This document shows, one piece after another, positions 36,756 through 45,191 of a stretch of DNA of 64,000 nucleotides. Each line of letters starts with the position of its first letter. Position 1 is the first letter of the stretch. The stretch lies in NCBI GenBank assembly GCA_015272515.1, contig JACYLN010000123.1:1-64000 (forward strand). Reading direction: 5' to 3'. Source of the stretch: Leptolyngbyaceae cyanobacterium C42_A2020_001 (lineage in GTDB: Bacteria; Cyanobacteriota; Cyanobacteriia; Leptolyngbyales; Leptolyngbyaceae). The position numbers were made by a program, and so were the translations under genes. Under the pieces are notes generated by a model. The model saw only the letters and a program-made list of their open reading frames with translations, was not told the origin of the DNA and did no database searches.

Positions 36756-37625
36756 ATGAAGCAGTTTCAGCAGCATCAGCGTCTTATCAAACAGCGATCG
36801 CTTCTCAGTGTAGCGATCGCTGTTTGCATTGCCCTGGTCATTCCCCTACTTCATTCCCCCCTTACCTCCGCCCGCCCCTCTTTCTCCCCATCCTCCCTCG
36901 AAAACCTGCTCGCCAAACTTCCCCCACCTCGCCCTCACCCGCTCCCGCTCCGTCTCTCACAATGGCAAGATCCCACCCACTCTGGCGACTACTTCGATCA
37001 AATTCAACCTGCGATCGTGGGAGCTTTAATTTGGTCAACCTTTCCAATTACGGTCTATGTTCAACCGCCGACTGAAACAGAAAACACCAATCCTTTTACA
37101 GCAAAACGGGCAAAAACCTGGGTGCTGGCAATTGAAAAAGCGGTTCAAGAGTGGAACGCGTACCTGCCCTTAAAGCAAGTTGCTCAAGAAAACGCAGACA
37201 TTACTATCCTGCGCTCTACACCACCCATCCGAGTAAGCGATCGTCCCCAACCCTCTTCAAGTGATGCTCCTGAAACGGTGAGTCCCCAGAAACCACACCC
37301 ACTTCCAACCCTGCGTGCCCGTTCTGCCGAAACCCGGTTTGACCTGTACGCGAAGAAGCCTACCCTCAATTCCCAGCCTCAACTGGCACATCGCATGACC
37401 ATCTACATCCGTCCAGATCAGGCAGCCGACTATTTACAAGCCGCCGCCCGCCACGAACTGGGACACGCCCTCGGCATTTGGGGACATAGCCCCCAGCCAA
37501 CCGATGCTTTGTATCGATCGCAAGTTCGCAACCCCGCAAAGATTTCTGCCCGCGACCTGAATACTCTCAAACGCGTGTACGAACAACCCACCCGCTTAGG
37601 CTGGGAAATGCCATTCCAAAAGTAA
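36756..37625 (+). CDS. exported metzincin-like (M10-type) metalloprotease
   Basis: A 289-residue protein with a signal sequence (about residues 14-42), a Pro-rich linker, and a zincin domain. The zinc motif HELGHALGIWGH begins at His233: the first and second His and the Glu are in place, but the third His is at +11, one residue later than the canonical HExxHxxGxxH. The expected Met-turn region reads PTDALYRS, so Leu replaces the usual Met. Related bacterial secreted proteases show the HELGHALGxWGH form. Activity is plausible but unproven. It begins 15 bases after secG and carries a twin-HIP1 hairpin in its first codons. Confidence 0.8.
   Translation: MKQFQQHQRLIKQRSLLSVAIAVCIALVIPLLHSPLTSARPSFSPSSLENLLAKLPPPRPHPLPLRLSQWQDPTHSGDYFDQIQPAIVGALIWSTFPITVYVQPPTETENTNPFTAKRAKTWVLAIEKAVQEWNAYLPLKQVAQENADITILRSTPPIRVSDRPQPSSSDAPETVSPQKPHPLPTLRARSAETRFDLYAKKPTLNSQPQLAHRMTIYIRPDQAADYLQAAARHELGHALGIWGHSPQPTDALYRSQVRNPAKISARDLNTLKRVYEQPTRLGWEMPFQK
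36788..36826. repeat. twin-HIP1 inverted repeat (hairpin) inside a CDS start
   Basis: A perfect 15-base-pair inverted repeat, CAAACAGCGATCGCT at 36788-36802 and its reverse complement at 36812-36826, with a nine-base loop. Each arm contains one HIP1 octamer. It lies in the signal-peptide codons of the metzincin-like gene, 48 bases after secG. A similar element occurs at 52258-52301. It could act as a secG terminator or attenuator of the protease. Confidence 0.85.
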
Positions 37626-37640
37626 GGAGGAATTGTTGGG

Positions 37641-38768
37641 ATGCAGCATTCTGCCAAACACACCACTTCCAAAACCGTCCATTTCCCGCTCCTCTCCCTC
37701 ACCCCACCCTTTCCCGCATCCCTTCGCGCCGCCCTCCTCACCTGGTATTCTCAACATGGGCGCACTCTCCCGTGGCGAGAGACTCACGACCCCTACGCCA
37801 TCTGGGTATCTGAGATCATGCTGCAACAAACCCAAGTAAAAACAGTGATCCCTTACTACGATCGCTGGTTGGCTCGGTTTCCCACCGTTGAAGTATTAGC
37901 CAGCGCCGAGCAGCAAGACGTTCTCAAACTGTGGCAGGGATTGGGTTATTACGCTCGTGCCCGCAACTTGCATCAAGCCGCTCAAGCAATCGTGCTTCGC
38001 TATGACGGAATTGTCCCGGCTGATTTGCAGGCATTAATGAGTTTGCCGGGGATCGGACGCACGACTGCCGGAGGAATCTTGAGTGCAGCATTTAACCAGC
38101 CTGTGGCAATCTTAGATGGTAATGTTAAGCGAGTATTGGCACGGCTCGTTGCCCTCCAAATTCCCACCAGCAAAGCGATCGCCCATCTCTGGCAATTGTC
38201 AGAAACTCTGCTCGATCCCAATCAGCCGCGTGACTTTAACCAGGCGTTGATGGATTTAGGCGCAACTATTTGCTTACCCCATCAACCCCTCTGCGATCGC
38301 TGCTCCTGGCAAACTAACTGTCACGCCCATAATTTAGGTATTCAAGCTGAACTTCCCATGACTGAACCTCGGACTCCCATTCCCCGCAAAATCATTGGTG
38401 TTGCCGTAATCTGGAATGATCAGGGGCAGATTTTGATTGATCGCCGCAAACAAAGTGGGCTGCTGGGCGGGATGTGGGAATTTCCCGGAGGCAAGGTAAA
38501 ACCGGATGAAACCATCGAAGCCTGCATTCAGCGAGAAATTCGCGAAGAACTGGGGATTGAGATTGAAGTGGGCGATCGCTTGATCGTGGTAGACCATACC
38601 TACAGCCACTTCCATGTCACCCTTAACGTTCATCATTGCTACCATCGCAGCGGCGAACCCCAACCGATTGAATGCGACGAAATCCGCTGGGTTACCCTGG
38701 CAGAGATCGATCAATTCCCCTTTCCAAAAGCCAATATGCGGATTATTGAGGCATTACGCTCTTCTTGA
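37641..38768 (+). CDS. mutY: A/G-specific adenine glycosylase with NUDIX-type domain
   Basis: MutY removes adenine mispaired with 8-oxoguanine or G. The 375-residue product has an HhH-GPD glycosylase domain: VSEIMLQQTQVKTV (catalytic Glu), LPGIGRTTAGGI helix-hairpin-helix and ILDGNVKRVLAR (catalytic Asp), followed by the [4Fe-4S] ligands C-x6-C-x2-C-x5-C (CLPHQPLCDRCSWQTNC). The C-terminal domain has a full NUDIX box, with GGKVKPDE through REIREELG, and recognises 8-oxoG. A strong AAGGAGG lies ten bases upstream of ATG 37641 and overlaps the previous gene's stop. The first 40 residues are Pro/Leu-rich and come from a pyrimidine-rich tract. Confidence 0.95.
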   Translation: MQHSAKHTTSKTVHFPLLSLTPPFPASLRAALLTWYSQHGRTLPWRETHDPYAIWVSEIMLQQTQVKTVIPYYDRWLARFPTVEVLASAEQQDVLKLWQGLGYYARARNLHQAAQAIVLRYDGIVPADLQALMSLPGIGRTTAGGILSAAFNQPVAILDGNVKRVLARLVALQIPTSKAIAHLWQLSETLLDPNQPRDFNQALMDLGATICLPHQPLCDRCSWQTNCHAHNLGIQAELPMTEPRTPIPRKIIGVAVIWNDQGQILIDRRKQSGLLGGMWEFPGGKVKPDETIEACIQREIREELGIEIEVGDRLIVVDHTYSHFHVTLNVHHCYHRSGEPQPIECDEIRWVTLAEIDQFPFPKANMRIIEALRSS

Positions 38769-38940
38769 TACACGAAACACCTCCCTGGTAATCAATAACT
38801 GCTAAGGTAAAAATCTCTAAATCGCGTTCAACTCAAAGGTTGGCGCTTTCTTCAGATAAAACTATGGATTGGGCCAGGAAGGTCTATTTTATACGTCAAC
38901 TTTGAATTTCCCACGTTATTTATCCGTTAAGGGAGCATCT

Positions 38941-40215
38941 ATGGCAAGTGAAAAAAATGGATCAAACGGTTCAAAGTCAAAACACATTGTTCTGACCTCC
39001 CACCCTGCCCGGTTTGGACCAAAGCCGATCGCGATTCACTGGGGAAAAGCCGATCCGATTCAGCGCGGTCCCATTATTGGCACCCTCTCTAATGCCTCTC
39101 ACCGCAACGTGATCGGCACTCATTCCGGGTCTTATGGAGTTTACCGGGCATTGGCAGTCGCCAGCGGGCAACTTCAATCTGATCACCGAGCCGACTTAAC
39201 CAATACTTCTCCTGCCGAGCACATCGGCCCCCACCCCTCCTGGTCTGATCCCAACAAAATTGTGTCGCTCGACCCGTTTGGCGCATTAGTTGGAGAAGTC
39301 TACCTGTCGCTGTATGAAAAGGGTTACGACATTCGCCCAACGATCGCCATTACCAAAGCTCATATCAATATGCCGGAGCTAGGAGAAGCCATTGCCAAAG
39401 GTCGCTTAGAAGTAGACGGCAAGTTTATGAAGGACGGAGGCGATCTGGTGGTTACGAAAGCCGCGATCGAGCCAGTTTGGTACCTGCCTGGGATTGCTCA
39501 ACGGTTAGGGGTAAGCGAATCCGATCTGCGCCGTGCATTGTTTGAGCAAACCGGTGGGATGTTCCCAGAACTGGTGACCCGTCCCGATTTACACGTGTTC
39601 TTACCACCAATTGGGGGATCAACGGTTTACATTTTTGGCGATCCCGCTGATATTGCCGACCCTAACAAGTCTCTGGCGGTGCGAGTGCACGACGAATGCA
39701 ATGGTTCAGATGTGTTTGGGTCAGACATTTGCACCTGCCGTCCTTACTTAGTTCATGGCATTGAAGAATGTGTGCGAATGGCGCAAAGTGGTGGCGTTGG
39801 CATCATTGTTTATCTCCGTAAAGAGGGGCGTGCTCTGGGTGAGGTGACTAAATTTTTGGTGTACAACGCTCGCAAACGACAGGAAGGTGGCGATCGCGCC
39901 AATGCTTACTTCACCCGGACTGAGTGCGTTGCCGGCGTGCAGGATATGCGCTTCCAGGAGCTGATGCCCGATATTTTGCACTGGCTAGGAGTGACGCGCA
40001 TCGATCGCCTGGTTTCCATGAGCAACATGAAGTACAACGCTATCACTCAATCAGGTATTGAAGTTATCGAACGCGTTCCCATCCCAGAAGACTTGATTCC
40101 CGCCGATGCTCAGGTAGAAATTGAAGCGAAGAAAGCTGCGGGCTACTACACAGATGGCGTAGTGCTGACAGAAGTTGACCTGGCAACCGTTAAAGGACGC
40201 ACATTAGCGGAGTAG
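38941..40215 (+). CDS. GTP cyclohydrolase II-like protein, URC1 type
   Basis: A 424-residue protein related to GTP cyclohydrolase II. The zinc-ligand motif C-x10-C-x-C is intact (Cys253, Cys264, Cys266 in DECNGSDVFGSDICTC), while the usual RQEGRGIGL loop reads RKEGRALGEV and other RibA residues differ. Adjacency to a URC4/urg3 gene identifies it with URC1-type proteins, which act in the uracil catabolic (URC) pathway described in Lachancea kluyveri, not riboflavin synthesis. The exact chemistry of this step is not fixed. ATG 38941 has GGGAG five bases upstream; an earlier in-frame start at 38869 adds a non-conserved segment. The next gene begins three bases after the stop. Confidence 0.88.
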   Translation: MASEKNGSNGSKSKHIVLTSHPARFGPKPIAIHWGKADPIQRGPIIGTLSNASHRNVIGTHSGSYGVYRALAVASGQLQSDHRADLTNTSPAEHIGPHPSWSDPNKIVSLDPFGALVGEVYLSLYEKGYDIRPTIAITKAHINMPELGEAIAKGRLEVDGKFMKDGGDLVVTKAAIEPVWYLPGIAQRLGVSESDLRRALFEQTGGMFPELVTRPDLHVFLPPIGGSTVYIFGDPADIADPNKSLAVRVHDECNGSDVFGSDICTCRPYLVHGIEECVRMAQSGGVGIIVYLRKEGRALGEVTKFLVYNARKRQEGGDRANAYFTRTECVAGVQDMRFQELMPDILHWLGVTRIDRLVSMSNMKYNAITQSGIEVIERVPIPEDLIPADAQVEIEAKKAAGYYTDGVVLTEVDLATVKGRTLAE

Positions 40216-40218
40216 ACG

Positions 40219-41487
40219 GTGACCGAGATCAACTCAACTGCATCAATTCAAACCGCGATCGCCTATTTGCGGTCTCCTCAGGCGATTCGAGACCGGTGCG
40301 GTCAACTGTTTGAGCTTGCCTGTGCTGATCGCCTGCGCTATTTCCGAGTAGACCTGTCTCAACTGGAGACAACCGCTGACTACGTACTTCAGGTCATTCG
40401 GGAAACCTATCCCAACCTTGAGGTGCCCTTTCATAGTCGCTGGCGACATTTTGAAGTGGGTAAATCGCCGCGACTGGAGCAACTAAAAACCCGATTAGCG
40501 GGATTACCGCCCCGCGATCGCGCCAAAGCCAAGTTGGATCTGGCGATCATCAGCGTCTTGCTAGATGCCGGGGCAGGATCTGATTGGAACTATGTTGAAG
40601 CTTCTACTGGAGAAGTATTTAAACGCTCAGAAGGGTTAGCCGTTGCCAGCTTTCAAATGTTTTGTGATGGGCTGTTCTCTAGTTCTGAACAAGCATTGCA
40701 AGTAGACGCGATCGCCCTGCAAAACCTGTCCCAAACCACTTTAGAACAGGGCTTTCAAGTCAACCCATCCAATCCTCTTATAGGCGTAGAGGGGCGCGTT
40801 GCCCTACTCCAGCGACTAGGAGCGGTTTTAACCCAACATCAAGACTTATTTGGGAGAGAAACTCCCCGTCCTGGCAATCTTGTAGACTTCTTGCAAAGCC
40901 AGTCTCAAGGCGAAACCATCTCCGCCACCACCGTTCTAAATGTCATCCTTACCGGGTTTAGCGACATTTGGGCAGGCAGACTTACCCTCGGCGGCATCAA
41001 CTTAGGCGACACCTGGACTCATTCCGCTCTCAAACCCGATTCCCTATCTCCCATTTCCCATTCCCCATCCTCTACTTTTGTCCCCTTCCATAAACTCTCC
41101 CAGTGGCTCACATATTCTCTGTTAGAACCACTGCAAGAACTTGGCTTCCAAATTACCGGGCTAACCGAAATGACCGGATTGCCGGAATACCGTAATGGCG
41201 GACTGTGCGTTGACCTGGGACTGTTGCAGGTAAAAAATCCATCTATTTTGCAACAGCCCCAACCTGTCGATGCAGAAGCGATCGTGGAGTGGCGTGCCCT
41301 CACTGTCATTTGTCTCGATCGCATCGCTGACACCATGCGAACGAAGCTTGGCATGACCACTGAAACCTTGCCCCTGGTTAAAGTGCTGCAAGGTGGCACC
41401 TGGACAGCCGGACGCAAAATCGCTGCCGAACTGCGGCCCGGTGGCATCCCCCCGATTCAGATTGTCAGTGATGGCACCGTGTTTTGA
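40219..41487 (+). CDS. URC4/urg3 family protein (DUF1688)
   Basis: A 422-residue protein of the DUF1688 (URC4/urg3) family. Recognisable parts are TAIAYLRSPQAIRDRCGQLFELA near the N-terminus, FHSRWRHFEVG, LLDAGAGSDWNYVEASTG and the C-terminal VEWRALTVICLDRIAD and RPGGIPPIQIVSDGTVF. URC4 is required for uracil catabolism in yeasts; its biochemical activity is not settled. The GTG start at 40219 is three bases past the URC1-type stop, so translation is coupled. A Ser/Pro-rich insert (PDSLSPISHSPSSTF) is encoded by a pyrimidine tract at 41038-41088 and may be a lineage-specific insertion. Confidence 0.88.
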   Translation: MTEINSTASIQTAIAYLRSPQAIRDRCGQLFELACADRLRYFRVDLSQLETTADYVLQVIRETYPNLEVPFHSRWRHFEVGKSPRLEQLKTRLAGLPPRDRAKAKLDLAIISVLLDAGAGSDWNYVEASTGEVFKRSEGLAVASFQMFCDGLFSSSEQALQVDAIALQNLSQTTLEQGFQVNPSNPLIGVEGRVALLQRLGAVLTQHQDLFGRETPRPGNLVDFLQSQSQGETISATTVLNVILTGFSDIWAGRLTLGGINLGDTWTHSALKPDSLSPISHSPSSTFVPFHKLSQWLTYSLLEPLQELGFQITGLTEMTGLPEYRNGGLCVDLGLLQVKNPSILQQPQPVDAEAIVEWRALTVICLDRIADTMRTKLGMTTETLPLVKVLQGGTWTAGRKIAAELRPGGIPPIQIVSDGTVF

Positions 41488-41495
41488 AATTAATC

Positions 41496-43379
41496 CTAGA
41501 ACGTGAACGTGGTTCGTATAACGGGCACATACACTGTGCGATTCTCCTCAAACCCCTCCGGATTGAAAATGACAAACAACCCCGGTGTAACGCTGATATT
41601 GTCTGAAACACGGATATTCAAAAATCCTTCTGCCTGGTAAGGCGTAGCTGTTTCAGGATCAACCGCCCGCCCACCTGTGCCAATTCGATGCAAAGGGCTA
41701 CCAAATATCACCCCGGCAGAACCGCCTTTTGTCAACACGTCCTTCACCTGAAAACCTACCAGCCAACTGAGGAAGTTGGTTGACGCATTCACATTTACGA
41801 GTTCACTTTGAATATAGGTGGCAGAGCCTGCCAGGGTGACTCGCGGCGAGATGCGCCACGCCACACTGGCACCAAACGTGTTGAGCTGAATTCCCTGATC
41901 GGCGATCGCAAACAGAGGAATACCACCACCCCGTGCCAGTTCACCAGCCGTTGGATTAAACAAAATTGCCCCAATGTCTGCGGATGATAGCCCTGTTCCC
42001 AGAATATTGACCTGGTGGTAGCTGTGAGCATAGTTCAACCCGATATCAAAATTCTTAGACGGAGACAACGTTAACTGCGTTGCCACCACATAACTGCCAT
42101 TGAAAATGCCTGCTCCCAGTGGTGTACCGGGAAAACCAGCATTCCCTGGTAGCGCTGCATTCACACTGCCGTACAGTGCTCGCAGATCGATCCCTTCTGC
42201 AATGTTGAAAATAAATCCCGCCGCAGATGCCAGCCCGGTTTGCGACGTTCCCCCCGATACTCGATGCGCCGCTGGTAAGGTAGCAAACCGTGAAACAGCT
42301 CCCTGCCCTTCATTCGCCCAGGGCAAAATGGATGGAAACGCATCAGACACTTCTGCGCTGGTGCCTGCAAAAGCCGTGAGCTTATTGGCAACTGGGAAAA
42401 TATACAGCAGTTTATAAAGCTGAATCGAGTTATTGCCTCCTTGAACTGCCAGGTTTTGCGGGTTAACCGTGGGAAATTGCGCTTCGTAGCCGAGGCGTAC
42501 ATTACTGGAGCTACCAAACAGCACATCGCCATAGCCCAACGTGCTTGCCAAACTGTTGCCCGTGTTGGGTAAAACTCCAGCTCCTGTGAGAACACTGGAA
42601 CTGGCACCAAAGTTGTAGGCTTGTAATCCTGTAATTAGCAAATCTTTGCCAGAGAAACTGGTGAGCAGATTGAGCCGTACTCGGTTGTTAAACACAACTT
42701 CGGCATCGCGACCAGCCGCTGGACTTATCAGGGTTCTGCCACCCAATACGTTCGTATTGGTGTTGTTGATAAAACTAGCATTGCCGCCGGGATAGGCACC
42801 ATAAGCACTTGAGAGGCTAAAGATGGCTTCACCGCTAAGCCGAGTTGTTGTTGAAAATTGTTGTTTTTCCAGGGTGGCAGTTCGGACATCCAGCGCCTCG
42901 ATGCGTCCGCGTATGGTGGCCAGTTCAGCCGCAAATTCTTCTTGCAACCGCTTGACCACTTCCAGGTCTTCTTTCCGCACAAAATCGGCGGTTGCTGCCG
43001 CAATCAGTTCTTGAATTTTATCGAGACAGGCGTTTAAGCCAGCGGCAAATTCGTAGCGGGTTGTGGCGCGGTTGCCGCGATAGGTTTTGTCGGGATAGCC
43101 CACAATGCAACCGTAGCGCTCTACCAGCGATTGCAACGCTTGATATGCCCAATCTGTGGGTTTGACATCCGACAGTTGAGATACGGATGTAACCTGTGCC
43201 ATTGAGGCTGGAGCAACTTGAAGATTTTGGTCAAGTTGGGAAACTGAAGAAACAGGAGTGGCAGGATCAATGGCAGAGTCGGCAGTTTGGGCGATCGCCC
43301 CTGGCACGATCGCTAGCGTTCCCACCCATAAAGACATCCAACCGATGGATTGTAACCACTGAAAACGAAAAGTATTCAC
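41496..43379 (-). CDS. iron uptake porin (SLH-OprB family)
   Basis: A 627-residue outer-membrane porin. A GTG start at 43379 with GAGGA five bases upstream gives VNTFRFQWLQSIGW and a signal peptide ending IAQ. An SLH domain (about residues 65-125: LSDVKPTDWAYQALQSLVERYGCIVGYPD) precedes a coiled coil (VRKEDLEVVKRLQEEFAAEL) and the OprB-type beta-barrel, which ends in a Phe-terminated strand (TTFTF). Cyanobacterial homologues of this group mediate iron uptake. It converges on the URC4 gene with nine bases between. The longer frame to 43466 is rejected. Confidence 0.9.
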   Translation of the reverse strand: MNTFRFQWLQSIGWMSLWVGTLAIVPGAIAQTADSAIDPATPVSSVSQLDQNLQVAPASMAQVTSVSQLSDVKPTDWAYQALQSLVERYGCIVGYPDKTYRGNRATTRYEFAAGLNACLDKIQELIAAATADFVRKEDLEVVKRLQEEFAAELATIRGRIEALDVRTATLEKQQFSTTTRLSGEAIFSLSSAYGAYPGGNASFINNTNTNVLGGRTLISPAAGRDAEVVFNNRVRLNLLTSFSGKDLLITGLQAYNFGASSSVLTGAGVLPNTGNSLASTLGYGDVLFGSSSNVRLGYEAQFPTVNPQNLAVQGGNNSIQLYKLLYIFPVANKLTAFAGTSAEVSDAFPSILPWANEGQGAVSRFATLPAAHRVSGGTSQTGLASAAGFIFNIAEGIDLRALYGSVNAALPGNAGFPGTPLGAGIFNGSYVVATQLTLSPSKNFDIGLNYAHSYHQVNILGTGLSSADIGAILFNPTAGELARGGGIPLFAIADQGIQLNTFGASVAWRISPRVTLAGSATYIQSELVNVNASTNFLSWLVGFQVKDVLTKGGSAGVIFGSPLHRIGTGGRAVDPETATPYQAEGFLNIRVSDNISVTPGLFVIFNPEGFEENRTVYVPVIRTTFTF

Positions 43380-43843
43380 AAGATTCCTCACACAAACGAA
43401 GGGGTCATGAATCACCACGGGAAGCCATGCAGCAGCCACGCTCAACGGTGAATCACTCAGCGGCATTGCAGCAACCCGTGCGTATTTAAGTGTTAAAACT
43501 CCAGCAAGTTAAAACTCCAGCAAACGCTCATCAGTAAAGCAGCGTTCACCAGCAAAGCAATGGTACAGACTGAAGTTGCGGTTTCAGGCAAGCTAGAGCC
43601 AAATAAGAGTCTAAATACTCAAAACACAGACACTTCTAAATGAAGCATGTGAATTTTAACAATCTAAAATCGTGATCCCTTCCACCTTTGAATTGTAAAC
43701 ATCGGTGGTGACGCAGTTACGTCTATGAATGCTTTGAAATAGTTATCACTCTCATAGGCAAATGATGTTTAAAGACTTTTGGGGATGGCGCGATCGCTCA
43801 TAATCAAGTGGAAGCTGCACTGAGTTAATTGACAGGAGGACGT
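43380..43843. other. 464-base divergent intergenic region
   Basis: This separates the iron-porin gene from the phytase-like lipoprotein gene, which point away from each other, so it holds two promoters. A short direct repeat (TTAAAACTCCAGCAA) occurs twice around 43492-43522. A Fur box would be expected for the porin but none can be assigned confidently. No ORF is supported. Confidence 0.6.
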
Positions 43844-45034
43844 GTGGGCGATCGCAAATTCAGACCAATGATAGGGATAATCACACTAGTCATGATGCTG
43901 ATCCCATTGCTCACAGGTTGTGACCTACCCCAAGTCAGTGCTGAAGAGCGGATATTTTTGAACTTAAACCTAGACTTTTTGGGGGAATATAAACTGCCCA
44001 AAATGAACTTTCAGGAAACGCCTGTGGGTGGACTGTCAGCCATCACCTACGATCGCCAGCGTGACCTGTTCTACGCCATTTCAGACGATCGCAGCGATTT
44101 TGCGCCCGCCCGCTTCTATACACTCAAGTTAGCGATCGACTCAACGGCTCCCCAAGCCCCCAAAATCCAGACAGTCAATCTTCAAAACGTGACGACCATC
44201 ACTAATGAAGATGGCAAGCCGTATGCTAAAGGCACAGTTGACCCGGAGGGGATTGCCCTGTCACCGCTGGAAACACTGTTCATTTCCAGCGAAGGAATTC
44301 CTAAACAAGACATTCCCCCATTCGTGCGTGAATTTGACCTGAAAACAGGACAGTGGAAACGGAGCCTGCCAATTCCCAAACGCTACGCCCCAAAAATCGA
44401 AGCTGGCAAGCTAGTTCAAGGGGTGGGCGATAACTTAGGGTTTGAAGCGCTGACACTAGGCAGCATCAGTCCCGGTGCGATCGAGCCTTTCCGCCTGTTC
44501 ACCGCCACCGAGTCAGCCCTGACCCAAGACGCTTCGCCAGAGCACCCCCAGCAAGGAGCCAGTCGCAATCGTCTGCTGCATTACTCTGTTGATCCCAGCC
44601 ATGCGCTGCTTGTATCTGAGCAACTATATTCAATGGAAACTCCACCAGAGGGCGCTCTCTACCACGGGTTAACCGAGCTTCTAGCCATAGACCAGGGGGG
44701 GCATTTTCTGAGCTTGGAGCGATCATTTGGAGCGAAAGGGTTCAGCGTCAAACTGTATCAACTGGCATTTGGTAGCGCCACCGACACTATCCGCATCGAG
44801 AGCCTGAAAGGGACGCTCCCTGGTGTACAGCCTGTTCGCAAGAAGTTGATACTTGACCTAACCGAATTGGGCATCCGCCTCGATAATTTAGAAGGGATGA
44901 CCCTGGGACCACGCTTACCAGATGGGACTTCCAGCCTGGTACTGGTGAGCGATGACAATTTCAATCCTCAACAGGTAACCCAGTTTCTGCTATTTCGTCT
45001 GCGGGCGATCGCACAAGATAAGCCTGTACACTAA
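43844..45034 (+). CDS. phytase-like/esterase-like lipoprotein
   Basis: A 396-residue protein with a lipoprotein signal peptide: a basic N-terminus, a hydrophobic stretch (IGIITLVMMLIPLL) and the lipobox LLTGC near residue 26. The mature part contains FLGEYKLPKMNFQETPVGGLSAITYD, LFYAISDDRSDFAPARFY and VDPEGIALSPLETLFISSEG, matching the esterase-like activity of phytase family (Phytase-like beta propeller). AGGAGG ends four bases before the GTG at 43844, and an in-frame TTG at 43829 and ATG at 43883 are alternatives. It may hydrolyse phosphate or sugar esters at the periplasmic face; the substrate is unknown. Confidence 0.8.
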   Translation: MGDRKFRPMIGIITLVMMLIPLLTGCDLPQVSAEERIFLNLNLDFLGEYKLPKMNFQETPVGGLSAITYDRQRDLFYAISDDRSDFAPARFYTLKLAIDSTAPQAPKIQTVNLQNVTTITNEDGKPYAKGTVDPEGIALSPLETLFISSEGIPKQDIPPFVREFDLKTGQWKRSLPIPKRYAPKIEAGKLVQGVGDNLGFEALTLGSISPGAIEPFRLFTATESALTQDASPEHPQQGASRNRLLHYSVDPSHALLVSEQLYSMETPPEGALYHGLTELLAIDQGGHFLSLERSFGAKGFSVKLYQLAFGSATDTIRIESLKGTLPGVQPVRKKLILDLTELGIRLDNLEGMTLGPRLPDGTSSLVLVSDDNFNPQQVTQFLLFRLRAIAQDKPVH

Positions 45035-45191
45035 ATATATCGGTTTGTTGCGTTGTATCGTACTTTGTGACATTAATAGATGACACCGACTATGAGCGTG
45101 TTCAGGCTGAGGTTCATATTAATGAATACGCAGATTTGTTTAGGCTAAGGGTTACACCTGAACCAGTGATAAAGCGCCGCTGAGGCATGGC

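Noticed and set aside
38941-40215. Annotation of this gene as riboflavin ribA
   Set aside because: The loop residues differ from RibA, there is no DHBP synthase domain, and the next gene is a URC4-family gene.
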